From an uncultured Lentisphaerota bacterium (GTDB taxonomy: Bacteria; Verrucomicrobiota; Kiritimatiellia; CAIQIC01): a stretch of DNA of 64,000 nucleotides. A model generated the notes under the pieces. The model saw only the letters and a list, made by a program, of their open reading frames with translations. It had not been told where the DNA came from and ran no database searches. The position numbers and the translations under genes were made by a program. The DNA lies in NCBI GenBank assembly GCA_903889245.1, contig CAISWQ010000056.1, positions 124,001-188,000 on the forward strand. Direction: 5' to 3'. Below, in pieces: positions 40,814 to 49,105 of this stretch. The first letter of the stretch is position 1. Each line of letters starts with the position of its first letter.

Positions 40814-41968
40814 ATGACCCGGCGCGAACGTTTGCTGGCGACGCTGCGCGGCCAAAAGGTGGACCGGCCCGCGGTGAGCTTCTACGAGATCGGCGGCTTC
40901 GTGGTGTACCCCGCCGATCCCGATCCCTACAACATCTATAACGCGCCCGACTGGCGGCCGCTGCTGCAACTGGCGGAGGAGCGCACCGACCTCATCCGCA
41001 TGCTGAGTCCCGTCCGCGCCCGCTCGCACGATCCCGCCGGCTCCGCCACCTCCGCGGTGTGGCGGGAATTTTTCCACGAGGAGACGCGCGAGGAGCACGA
41101 CTGCCGCGTCACGCGCACCACGGTGCGCGTCGCCGGCCGCACACTGACGCAGACGACGAAGCGCGAGCGCGAGCTCGACACCGTCTGGACCACCGAGCCG
41201 CTGCTCAAGGACACCGACGATATCCGCGCCTTCCTGCAAATCCCCGACGCGGCCTTCGCGGAGACCGTGGATGTCGCGCCGCTGCTCGCCGCCGAGACGG
41301 CGCTCGGCGACCGCGGCCTCGTGATGGTGGATACCGAGGATCCGCTCTGCGCGGCGGCCGCCCTGTTCAGCCTCGAGAACTACACCGTGCTCGCGCTGAC
41401 CGAGCAGGAACTTTTTCATCAATTGCTGGAAAAATTCGCGCGCCGCATTCACGCGCGCACCGAACAAGTGAGCCGCCAGTTTCCCGGTCGCCTCTGGCGC
41501 ATCTACGGCCCCGAATATGCCTCGGCGCCCTATCTGCCGCCGGAGTTGTTCCGCGAGTACGTCGTGCGCTACACCGGGCCGATGGTGCGCGCCATCCAGG
41601 CGCACGGCGGCTTCGCGCGCATCCACTCGCACGGCCGGCTGCGCGGAATTTTGGGGCACATCGCCACGCTGAACGCCGATGCGCTCGACCCCCTCGAGCC
41701 GCCGCCACACGGCGACATGGAACTCGCCGAGGTCCGCGAACGCGTCGGCCGGCAGATGGTGCTCTTCGGCAACCTGGAAATCAGCGACATCGAGCTGCTG
41801 CCGCCCGACGCCTTCGCCGAAAAAGTCCGGCGCGCGCTCGACGAGGGAACGCGCGGCGCGGGCCGCGGCTTTGTGCTGATGCCTTCGGCCTCGCCCTACG
41901 GCCGCACTATTTCCGCGCGCACGATACAAAACTACGAAACCATGGTGCGCCTGGTGGAGGGCTGGTGA
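40814..41968 (+). CDS. Uroporphyrinogen decarboxylase-family protein
   Basis: This 384-residue TIM-barrel protein has the UroD/MtaA/CmuA fold. It starts TRRERLLATLRGQKVDRPAVSFYEIGGF (the 'Rer.laal.g..vDR.Pv' opening), and near the C-terminus shows RQMVLFGNLEISDIELLPPDAFAEKVRRALDEG and GFVLMPSASPYG. True heme-pathway UroD residues are not evident, so a methyltransferase-like or unknown role is more likely. It lies 1 nt upstream of the GH89 gene. This type of UroD protein commonly accompanies glycoside-hydrolase genes in PVC bacteria. A -10-like TATAAC lies 8 nt before the ATG. Confidence 0.87.
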   Translation: MTRRERLLATLRGQKVDRPAVSFYEIGGFVVYPADPDPYNIYNAPDWRPLLQLAEERTDLIRMLSPVRARSHDPAGSATSAVWREFFHEETREEHDCRVTRTTVRVAGRTLTQTTKRERELDTVWTTEPLLKDTDDIRAFLQIPDAAFAETVDVAPLLAAETALGDRGLVMVDTEDPLCAAAALFSLENYTVLALTEQELFHQLLEKFARRIHARTEQVSRQFPGRLWRIYGPEYASAPYLPPELFREYVVRYTGPMVRAIQAHGGFARIHSHGRLRGILGHIATLNADALDPLEPPPHGDMELAEVRERVGRQMVLFGNLEISDIELLPPDAFAEKVRRALDEGTRGAGRGFVLMPSASPYGRTISARTIQNYETMVRLVEGW

Positions 41969-41969
41969 T

Positions 41970-44555
41970 ATGAAACGCTGGTTGCTCTGTGCGCTGTTCC
42001 TCGCGTTCGCCGCCACGGCGCAGCCCTCGGCATCCGATGCGGCGGCCGCCCTGTTGACCCGGCTGCTGCCGGCGCACACCAAGTCATTCGTGTTCGAGCA
42101 GATCGCCGCGGAAAACGGACGCGATGTTTTTGAGCTGGAGAGCCGCGGGGAAAAAATCTGCATCCGCGGGAACAACGGCGTCGCCATGGCGATGGGACTC
42201 AACTGGTATCTCAAGCATCACTGTCATTGCCACGTCTCGTGGTACGGCGACCAACTGCGCCTGCCGCAGCCGCTGCCGCACGTCGCGCCCAAGGAACGCC
42301 ACGCGAGCTGGGCGCAGCACCGCTACTTCCTCAACTACTGCTGCTTCGGCTATTCGCTGCCGTGGTGGGACTGGCCGCAGTGGGAGCGGCTGATCGACTG
42401 GATGGCGCTCAACGGCGTGAACCTGCCGCTGGCGGTCACCGGCCAGGAGGCGGTGTGGCAGGCGGTCTGCCGCCGGCTCGGCATGAGCGACGCGCAGACC
42501 ATCGGATTCCTCGCGGGTCCGCCCTACCTGCCGTTCCAATGGATGGGCTGCCTCGATGGCTACGGCGGGCCGCTGCCGCAGCGGTGGATTGGGCAGCACG
42601 CGGAGCTGGAGCACAAGATTCTCGCGCGCGAGCGCGAGCTGGGCATGCGCCCGGTCTTGCAGGGCTTCACCGGCCACGTGCCGGGCGCGGTCGCCAAACT
42701 TTTCCCGCAGGCGCCGCTCCAGCGCATCAAGTGGATCGAGTGGGAGACGCACCTGCTCGATCCGCTCGACCCGCTCTTCGCCATGATCGCGCAACTGTTT
42801 CTGGAGGAGCAGACCAGGCTGTTCGGCAGCGATCATCTCTACGCGGCCGACACCTTCATCGAGATGACGCCACCCAGCGGCGACGAAAAATATCTCGCCG
42901 ACCTCGGCCGCGCGATTTATGCCGGCATGGCCACGAGCGACCCGCAGGCCGTGTGGGTGCTGCAGGGCTGGGCGTTCATGAACAAGCGCCAGTTCTGGAC
43001 GCAGCCGCGGTTCAAGGCGTTCCTCGACGCCGTCCCCAACGAGCGGATGGTCGTGCTCGACCTCTTCTGCGAGACGACGCCGATGTGGGACAAGACCGAC
43101 GCCTTCTGCGGCAAGCCGTGGCTCTGGTGCAACGTGCAGAGCTTCGGGCGCAACGTCGGCCTGGGCGCGGCGCTTGATCGCAATAACGGCGGCCTGTTTG
43201 CCGCGCGGCGCAACCCGCAGAGCGGCCGGCTCGCCGGGCTCGGCTTCGTCAACGAGGGGCTCTGCTACAACCCCATCGCCTACGACCTGCTGTTCGAGAA
43301 CGCCTGGCGCGAGCAGCCGGTGGAGCTGAACGCCTGGATCGGCGACTACGCCCTGCACCGCTACGGCAAACCGCAAGCCGCGGCCCAGCGCGCCTGGCAG
43401 GCACCGCTCGCCATCGCCTTCAACCAGCCGACCCGGTGCAGCACACCCATCACCTCGGTGCCGGCGCTGAACGCCTCGCGCCAGAACAAGCCACAGGATT
43501 TTTTGCGGTTGGCCAGCGCCTGGAGTGATCTGCTGGAAGCGGCGGATGCGCTCGGCGGGGAAGACACGTTCCGCTTTGACCTGGTCAACATCGCCCGGCA
43601 GGTGCTGGCCGACTACTCGAACCAGCTCCACCACGATATGGCCAGAGCCTGGCTCGCCAAGGACGCCACCGGTCTCGACAAATCAGGGCGGCGCTTCCTG
43701 GAACTGATCGGCGACCTCGATGAATTGCTTGCGACTCGTTCGGAGTTTCTGCTGGGCGGCTGGCTGGAGGATGCCAGGCGCTGGGGCGCCACGCCGGACG
43801 AACGCGCGAAGTGCGAGTGGAACGCGCGCCGCGTGCTGACGCTCTGGGGCGAAACCTTCGCGATCAACGACTACGCGCGCAAGCAGTGGTCGGGCCTGCT
43901 CTCTGGCTATTACGCCCCGCGGTGGCAGCGCTTCCTCGAACTCGCCCGCCAGGCGCTGCGCGCGAACCAGTCCCTGAATGTCATGGCCTATCACCAGGAA
44001 CTGCTGCAGTGGACGGCGCAATGGGCCGGCCGCCAGGAAAGCTATCCGGCGCAGCCGCGCGGCGACAGTATCGCCATCGCCCGCCGGCTCTGGACGAAAT
44101 ATTCACCGGACTTCAAACGCGAACCGGCCGCGCCCGATATCCGCAGCCTGACCACCGGCAAGCCGGCGACGTGCTCCTCGGCCTTGCCGCAGCATCCGGT
44201 GGAATTCGCCAACGACGGCTTCCTCGACACCCAGAATTTCTGGGCCACCGATGTGCAGCAGGATCCTGTGCCGTGGTGGCAGGTGGACCTGGAAAAACCG
44301 ACGACCGTCGGCCGCGTGGTGGTCGTCTGCTTTTACGCTGGCCAACGCCACTACGGCTTCACGGTAGAAGTCTCCGACGACGCGCAGCACTGGACCATGG
44401 TGGCCGACCGCCGCGACAACAAGCAGCCCTCGACTGCCGAGGGCTACACCTGCAACTTCCCGCCGCGCGCCATCCGCTACATCCGCGTCACGCAGACGCA
44501 CAACTCCGCCAACACCGGCCGCCACCTGGTGGAAGTCCTCGCCTTCGAGCACTGA
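41970..44555 (+). CDS. GH89 alpha-N-acetylglucosaminidase with C-terminal F5/8-type C domain
   Basis: This 861-residue protein has a signal peptide (MKRWLLCALFLAFAATAQP). The N-terminal NAGLU domain (about 25-110) is followed by the catalytic TIM barrel. YAADTFIEMTPPSG gives E298, equivalent to a catalytic Glu of human NAGLU, and GFVNEGLCYNP gives E429, the second. The all-alpha C-terminal NAGLU domain follows, then a galactose-binding-like domain (about 730-861: NDGFLDTQNFWATD..., VEVLAFEH), typical of CBM32. It removes terminal alpha-GlcNAc from glycans such as heparan or mucin. The gene overlaps nothing but lies 1 nt after the UroD-like gene, so they are co-transcribed. Confidence 0.95.
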   Translation: MKRWLLCALFLAFAATAQPSASDAAAALLTRLLPAHTKSFVFEQIAAENGRDVFELESRGEKICIRGNNGVAMAMGLNWYLKHHCHCHVSWYGDQLRLPQPLPHVAPKERHASWAQHRYFLNYCCFGYSLPWWDWPQWERLIDWMALNGVNLPLAVTGQEAVWQAVCRRLGMSDAQTIGFLAGPPYLPFQWMGCLDGYGGPLPQRWIGQHAELEHKILARERELGMRPVLQGFTGHVPGAVAKLFPQAPLQRIKWIEWETHLLDPLDPLFAMIAQLFLEEQTRLFGSDHLYAADTFIEMTPPSGDEKYLADLGRAIYAGMATSDPQAVWVLQGWAFMNKRQFWTQPRFKAFLDAVPNERMVVLDLFCETTPMWDKTDAFCGKPWLWCNVQSFGRNVGLGAALDRNNGGLFAARRNPQSGRLAGLGFVNEGLCYNPIAYDLLFENAWREQPVELNAWIGDYALHRYGKPQAAAQRAWQAPLAIAFNQPTRCSTPITSVPALNASRQNKPQDFLRLASAWSDLLEAADALGGEDTFRFDLVNIARQVLADYSNQLHHDMARAWLAKDATGLDKSGRRFLELIGDLDELLATRSEFLLGGWLEDARRWGATPDERAKCEWNARRVLTLWGETFAINDYARKQWSGLLSGYYAPRWQRFLELARQALRANQSLNVMAYHQELLQWTAQWAGRQESYPAQPRGDSIAIARRLWTKYSPDFKREPAAPDIRSLTTGKPATCSSALPQHPVEFANDGFLDTQNFWATDVQQDPVPWWQVDLEKPTTVGRVVVVCFYAGQRHYGFTVEVSDDAQHWTMVADRRDNKQPSTAEGYTCNFPPRAIRYIRVTQTHNSANTGRHLVEVLAFEH

Positions 44556-44557
44556 CG

Positions 44558-44636
44558 TTTCCAAGGCTTGGAAAAATCCCCGCGAAATTTTCCAGGGCTT
44601 GGAAAAAATTCTGTGAGATTTTCCAAGCCTTGGAAA
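44558..44636. repeat. Palindrome array A10 (3 units)
   Basis: Units start at 44558, 44588 and 44619 (spacing 30 and 31): TTTCCAAGGCTTGGAAAAA, TTTTCCAGGGCTTGGAAAA, TTTTCCAAGCCTTGGAAA. It begins 2 nt after the GH89 stop, between convergent genes. Confidence 0.95.
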
Positions 44637-44639
44637 CCG

Positions 44640-44705
44640 GAAGCGGCGTGGTCAGCCTGGCCGGCCTGCGCCGGGTCGGACGCCCGGTGACCTCACCGGG
44701 CGTCA
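44640..44705. repeat. Type B-like hairpins after array A10
   Basis: The segment opens with GAAGCGGCG (compare GTAGCGGCG elsewhere) and holds two hairpins: GGCCGGCC, and GGCGTCCGACCC..-like GACGCCCGGTGA...TCACCGGGCGTC. It lies 3 nt after array A10. Confidence 0.65.
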
Positions 44706-46265
44706 CTTCTGCCGCGTGAAGACCGGCAGCTCGTCGAGCGCGGCGCTGGCGGTGATGGTCGCGGGGCCGGTGTGGCGCTGGCCCTTGGCGTCGAGCCACG
44801 TGCCCGGCGGCAATTGCACCTTGCGCTGCGTGATGCCTTTTTCCAGCGCGGGCGCGACGAGGATGTCGTCGCCGAGCAGGAACTGATCCTTGACCGCCTC
44901 GTAGCCCTGGTGCGGGAAGACATATTCCATCGAGCGCACGATCGGCTCGCCGGTCTGCGCGGCGTGCTGCGCGAGCCGCAGGATGGTCGGCACATACTGC
45001 GCCCGCAGCGCGGTGGCTTTCTTGACGGCGGCGAGCTGGTCCGGGCCGAGCACGCGCCACGGTGCGACGGAGAATTGCATCATCGGCATCAGCGCGTGGC
45101 AGAACGCGGAGCGCACGATCAACTCCTGATCAATCTTCGCGCCGTCGAGGAACGAGGTGAATTCGCCGCCGCCGATCAGGTCGGGGCAGGTGAAGGCGTA
45201 GCCGAGCAGGCCCTGCTGGAGGATGTCGGGCACGAGCTTATGCAGGTCGGCCCAGTCGTGCCGCTTGTCGCGCAGGCGCTCGGCGAGCGGCTGGCCGCCC
45301 ATCTGCCACATCGCGCGATATTCGTTGAGCGGGAACAGCAGCCCGAACTGCCCGAACAGGCGCGAGTGCTCGTTCGCGCTGACGGGTTTGGCGGCGACCA
45401 GGCCGGGATAGAAGTCGGCATCGCCGGCGTCGAGCTTGAAGCCATCCACACCGTATTCCTTCTGCAACGCGGCGAGCCGGCCGCTGAACCACTCGACCGC
45501 CGCCGGCCGCGTGAAGTCGAGCAGCGCGCTCGCGCCGTTCCACCAGCGCACCATCGCGGGCTTGCCGGACGCGTCCTTGAGGAACGCCTGCTGCTTGGCG
45601 AGCGCGCGGTAGACATCGGAATCGGGGCTGACGAACGGGCACACCCAGACCATCACCTTGAAGCCCAGGCCGTGCAGTTCCCGCATCATCGCCTTCGGGT
45701 CGGGGAAGCGGCCCGGGTGGAAAGTCCACTTGCCGTAATCCTCCTGCCAGTTGTCGTCAATCATCAGCACGCCCGGCTCGAAACCGTTGCCGATGATTGC
45801 GTGCGCGTACTTGAGCACGTCGCGCTGGTTCTGGTCATACATCAGCTCGATCCACGTGTTGTACTGCGGCTGCCGGAAGAGCGCGGCGTCGGGCATGGTG
45901 CCGGTGGGCGGGAAATATTTCTTGCTCGCGCAGGCGAACGCCTCGCGCAGCGTGTTGCCGCCGCTGCCGCGCTCCACCTTGCCAGTCTTCGAGGACACCC
46001 GCAGCGTGCCATCCTTCAGCGCGTAGGCGATTGGCTCCGCGCACCAGAGCACATCGCCGCGTGCGGAGAGCAGCAGCGGCGCAACCTGGTTGCCGTAGTT
46101 GTTCGCAGTGAGGTCGGCCGTGTAGCCATTCTGCAGCGGCATCCTGTTGCCGTGCGTGACCACGCCGCCCCACCATGCGACGCCGTTCTGGTCCGGCAGC
46201 ACCACCTCGTTGGCCCGCGCCAGCAGCGCACAGAGGGAACAAACGAGCAGCAGGTTTGTTTTCAT
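44703..46265 (-). CDS. Glycoside hydrolase family 31, exported
   Basis: This 520-residue protein has a signal peptide (MKTNLLLVCSLCALLARA) and a GH31-type barrel. GVLMIDDNWQEDYGKWTFHPGRFPDPKAMMRELHGLGFKVMVWVCPFVS is the family's 'iD.w' block, and GVDGFKLDAGD holds the catalytic Asp (compare DFGE in typical members). CPDLIGGGEFTSFL and ALMPMMQFSVAPWR follow, and the barrel is followed by a beta-sandwich (VQLPPGTWLDAKG). GH31 enzymes cleave alpha-glucosides, alpha-xylosides or sulfoquinovosides. The start codon lies 6 nt after a -10-like box. Confidence 0.9.
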   Translation of the reverse strand: MKTNLLLVCSLCALLARANEVVLPDQNGVAWWGGVVTHGNRMPLQNGYTADLTANNYGNQVAPLLLSARGDVLWCAEPIAYALKDGTLRVSSKTGKVERGSGGNTLREAFACASKKYFPPTGTMPDAALFRQPQYNTWIELMYDQNQRDVLKYAHAIIGNGFEPGVLMIDDNWQEDYGKWTFHPGRFPDPKAMMRELHGLGFKVMVWVCPFVSPDSDVYRALAKQQAFLKDASGKPAMVRWWNGASALLDFTRPAAVEWFSGRLAALQKEYGVDGFKLDAGDADFYPGLVAAKPVSANEHSRLFGQFGLLFPLNEYRAMWQMGGQPLAERLRDKRHDWADLHKLVPDILQQGLLGYAFTCPDLIGGGEFTSFLDGAKIDQELIVRSAFCHALMPMMQFSVAPWRVLGPDQLAAVKKATALRAQYVPTILRLAQHAAQTGEPIVRSMEYVFPHQGYEAVKDQFLLGDDILVAPALEKGITQRKVQLPPGTWLDAKGQRHTGPATITASAALDELPVFTRQK

Positions 46266-46271
46266 GCCGCG

Positions 46272-46301
46272 ATGATAGAGGCACGCCCCGCCCAGCGTCA
46301 A
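46272..46301 (-). promoter_or_regulatory. Promoter of the GH31 gene, leaderless geometry
   Basis: On the minus strand, TTGACG (46301-46296) and TATCAT (46277-46272) are separated by 18 bp; the ATG lies 6 nt further. Confidence 0.45.
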
Positions 46302-46317
46302 TGCAGGCGCGATCACG

Positions 46318-46367
46318 TTTCCAAGTCTCGGGGAAATCCACGCAGACTTTTCCAAGCCTCCTGAAAA
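46318..46367. repeat. Palindrome array A11 (2 degenerate units)
   Basis: TTTCCAAGTCTCGGGGAAAT (46318) and TTTTCCAAGCCTCCTGAAAA (46348), 30 bp apart. The second forms the left end of an inverted-repeat element. Confidence 0.75.
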
Positions 46368-46644
46368 CCGAAGTTGGATGTGTGGTGCTGGCTGGCTGGG
46401 AGCGGCGGCATGTTGCCGCCGCATGACCAACAGCCAGCGCGGGCGCTGCTGTTTTGGTGCGGTTCGAGTCGGGTTAGGTAGCGGTTGCATCGGCGGCAGG
46501 AATGCCGCCGCTCCCAGCTAGTCGTCCCGCGGCTATACGCCGTACCAATCTGTGCCTGCCTCAAGTACACGCTCGTTACGGTGGTTGTAGGTCTGTTCTG
46601 GTGTCGGCGTTATATCAACTTCGGTTTTCAGGAGTTCTTGGAAA
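46349..46644. mobile_element. MITE-like element with 28-nt inverted ends
   Basis: TTTCCAAGCCTCCTGAAAAC.. (46349-46376) recurs inverted as ..GTTTTCAGGAGTTCTTGGAAA (46616-46644), with 24 of about 28 positions matching, around 239 bp of non-coding DNA. Inside are nested inverted copies of CTGGGAGCGGCGGCAT (near 46397 and 46487). There is no transposase and the target duplication is not evident. The whole 426-bp gap 46266-46691 shows no gene besides this element, a promoter and a type B palindrome. Confidence 0.5.
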
Positions 46645-46646
46645 CC

Positions 46647-46674
46647 GTAGCGGCGGTCACAGGCCGCCGCTACA
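46647..46674. repeat. Type B palindrome, short form
   Basis: GTAGCGGCGGTCACAGG and its complement GCCGCCGCTAC form a hairpin 2-3 nt after the right end of the inverted-repeat element. Confidence 0.85.
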
Positions 46675-46691
46675 GAAGAAGAGTAAATTGC

Positions 46692-47735
46692 TCAGCTGGG
46701 TACGCTGGAGTTAACAAAGGTGTAGCGATCCCGAATGTAACCAGCCCAATTTGTGAGCGCCTTTGGCGGAGCATCAAGGAGTTCTTGGAAGAGCTCTTCC
46801 GTATGTTTTGAAACGAATACAGATTTGTCGCGTAGGAGTGCCGTCCAAACCTCGGTTGCTGTCTTGCCCTGATGTGACAAGCGTAGGCGTTCAGATGTCA
46901 CAAAATCAAAATCGGTGTTTGCCTTTGGCGCGATGTGCAGGAGCTTGACCTTCGCGAAACCATTTCCGAGTTCGTGCGCCAGCAATTGTTGCCGGAGGAA
47001 CTGATAGAAGGGTTCGTAGCCAAGCTCTATCAGTGAAACCTGTGTTTCATCCACAGGGCCGCATGGATCGTTAAATAAATTTGTATATCGTTTACAGCGC
47101 GTTTTGCCGCGCCCCTTCTCATCGAACTTCCCGCAGGCGAGTTTCTCTGAGGCACGATAACTTTCTGTGAATTTCCATTCGATAAGCACCAAGTGTTTCC
47201 CGCCAGACTTATCAATATATGCTGCAGCAGCATCCACAGAGGTTGCATTGGCCCCACGTGTGCGTGGACAACCCTCGCCGATCTGATCAAGTGCCGGATT
47301 ACCGACCCATTCAAACTCGATAAGTCCGCGCTCGCCATCCTGGACAGGGACGGCAGCGACACAATCCGCGAAAACACCCTTCAGAAAACGGGTGGCCGCT
47401 TCCCTGTTGTCACGCAATGGAAAAAGGAAATTCACACAACAAACTTGTGAATCGCATAAGTGCGTGCTTGGCCCGTCTTTCCCGTCATGCCAAGGAATGG
47501 GTTTGCCTCCGCCAAATAGGCCGGGAGGAGACTTGAAGTATTCGAGCGCAGCTGCCCGTAAGTCACTGAAAAGATTCTCGTCATTATTTTTTAGCGGCAA
47601 GCAGAATTCATACGGGCCAGCTTTCGTCTTTGAATATCGGCCCTCATCGGTTCTCGCAGCTTCGGTCAACCAATCGGTTGCTGACTTGCGCCAAGCTGCT
47701 TGCACCAGTTTTTGCGCAGCAAGAAATCGTCCCAT
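46692..47735 (-). CDS. PGN_0703-family putative restriction endonuclease
   Basis: This protein of 347 residues has the N-terminal block ALEYFKSPPGLFGGGKPIPWHDGKDGPSTHLCDSQVCCVNFLFPL, typical of this family. A PD-(D/E)xK-type nuclease core follows: SVDAAAAYIDKSGGKHLVLIEWKFTESYR (Asp, then E-x-K). Gene context is solitary: no methyltransferase or other defence gene lies beside it. Base composition is clearly lower in GC than neighbours (for example AATAAATTTG stretches), a sign of horizontal transfer. GAGAGGTGG precedes the chosen ATG. It is probably a phage or plasmid defence enzyme. Confidence 0.82.
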   Translation of the reverse strand: MGRFLAAQKLVQAAWRKSATDWLTEAARTDEGRYSKTKAGPYEFCLPLKNNDENLFSDLRAAALEYFKSPPGLFGGGKPIPWHDGKDGPSTHLCDSQVCCVNFLFPLRDNREAATRFLKGVFADCVAAVPVQDGERGLIEFEWVGNPALDQIGEGCPRTRGANATSVDAAAAYIDKSGGKHLVLIEWKFTESYRASEKLACGKFDEKGRGKTRCKRYTNLFNDPCGPVDETQVSLIELGYEPFYQFLRQQLLAHELGNGFAKVKLLHIAPKANTDFDFVTSERLRLSHQGKTATEVWTALLRDKSVFVSKHTEELFQELLDAPPKALTNWAGYIRDRYTFVNSSVPS

Positions 47736-47800
47736 GTGATTCCACCTCTCTGTAAACGAAACCACTGCACTCGTGAGGTCCAACGGCGTCAATGTCGCTG

Positions 47801-49105
47801 CTATAGCAACGTCCACGGCGCGCGGTAGGCGCGTTCCTTCAGGCTGTTGGCCTGCTGGTCGCCGCTGAACTCTTCCTTGACGGGGTCCCACTTCAGCGGG
47901 CGGCGCAACCGCATGGCGATGTTGCCGAGGTTACAGATCGTCGTCGTACGGTGGCCAATGGCGAAGTCGGCGACGCAGCTTTCGCGGCTGCGGATGCACG
48001 CGAGGAAGTCCGTCATGTGCAGGATGCCGCTGGGATCGCCGCCTTCGATTTTGACCTTCTTCGGTCCGCCGCCGATGGTGAGCAGAGCGTCGTCGCTCGC
48101 CTTGAGCTTGCTGCGCGAGACATCAATCCAGCCCTTCTCGCCGAAGAAGATGATGTTGCCGTCATAGATGCCGTCGGTCCGCGTCTTCACGCGCAGCCGC
48201 ACGCCGCTGGCGTAGGTGGCGGTGAAGTCCACGCGCGTCGGCGCGGTGAACAGGCCGGTGGTCGGGAACTCGCCCGCGCCATCGACGGCGACGGGGCCGG
48301 ACTGGTCCATCGAGAGCGCCCACTGCGCGATGTCGATGTAGTGCGCGCCCCAGTTCGTCGTCTGGCCGCCGGCATAGTCCATGATGTAGCGGAACTGGTA
48401 GTGCGTGCGCTGCTTCGTGTAGGGCGCGAACGGCGCGGGGCCGAGCCACATGTCGTAGTCGAGCCCGTCCGGCACCGCCTCCGGCGTCCACGTGGCGCCC
48501 ACGTACTTGTTGTTGGCGGGAATCAGGATATCGATGTGATCGATCTTGCCGAGTGCGCCCTGCTGGATCACGTCGGCCACGTAGCGGAACGAGGCATCGC
48601 TGCGCTGCATCGTGCCGGTCTGGCCGACGCGCTTGTGTTGGCGGAGCGCGGCGACGAGCGCCTGGCCCTCGCGGATACTGTGCGTCAGCGGCTTTTCGCA
48701 GAAGACATCCTTGCCGTGGCGGATCGCGTCGAGCGCGATCAGCGCGTGCCAGTGGTCGGGCGTCGAGACGACGATCGCGTCGAGTTCTTTGTTGCGCGTC
48801 AGCTCGCGGAAGTCACCCGTGACCAGCTTGCAGCTCGTATCGCCGTAGATCTTATTGATGCGCTTGGCGGCGCGTTCACGGAAGATCTTGTCCACGTCGC
48901 AGACGGCGATGGCGCGCGCGCCCTGGTCCTTGAGGCGCAGTACGCGGTCGATGTTCGAGGAACCCATGTTGCCGGTGCCGACGAAGCCGAACGTCACCTG
49001 CTTGCTCGGCGCCTCCGCGCCGAAGATCTTCGACGGCAGGATCGTGGCCGCGCCCGCGGCCAGCGTGGAGAGCTTGAGGAAATTACGGCGGTTCAGGCTG
49101 TTCAT
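47801..49105 (-). CDS. Tat-exported Gfo/Idh/MocA-family oxidoreductase
   Basis: This 434-residue oxidoreductase starts with a Tat signal (LNRRNFLKLSTLAAGAATILPS). The Rossmann motif VTFGFVGTGNMGSSNIDRVLR binds NAD(P). The signature DAIVVSTPDHWHALIALDAIRHGKDVFCEKPLTHSIREGQAL holds the catalytic Lys (EKPL), followed by HYIDIAQWAL, in which H-Y-I-D matches the catalytic His/Asp. Exported members oxidise sugars or glycosides and are abundant in PVC and Bacteroidetes polysaccharide degraders. The start overlaps the HEAT-repeat gene stop (ATGA). Confidence 0.94.
   Translation of the reverse strand: MNSLNRRNFLKLSTLAAGAATILPSKIFGAEAPSKQVTFGFVGTGNMGSSNIDRVLRLKDQGARAIAVCDVDKIFRERAAKRINKIYGDTSCKLVTGDFRELTRNKELDAIVVSTPDHWHALIALDAIRHGKDVFCEKPLTHSIREGQALVAALRQHKRVGQTGTMQRSDASFRYVADVIQQGALGKIDHIDILIPANNKYVGATWTPEAVPDGLDYDMWLGPAPFAPYTKQRTHYQFRYIMDYAGGQTTNWGAHYIDIAQWALSMDQSGPVAVDGAGEFPTTGLFTAPTRVDFTATYASGVRLRVKTRTDGIYDGNIIFFGEKGWIDVSRSKLKASDDALLTIGGGPKKVKIEGGDPSGILHMTDFLACIRSRESCVADFAIGHRTTTICNLGNIAMRLRRPLKWDPVKEEFSGDQQANSLKERAYRAPWTLL

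Noticed and set aside
46266-46691. Transposase or integrase gene in the repeat-rich gap
   Set aside because: No frame of sufficient length or with DDE/tyrosine recombinase motifs was found; only a non-autonomous element can be supported.
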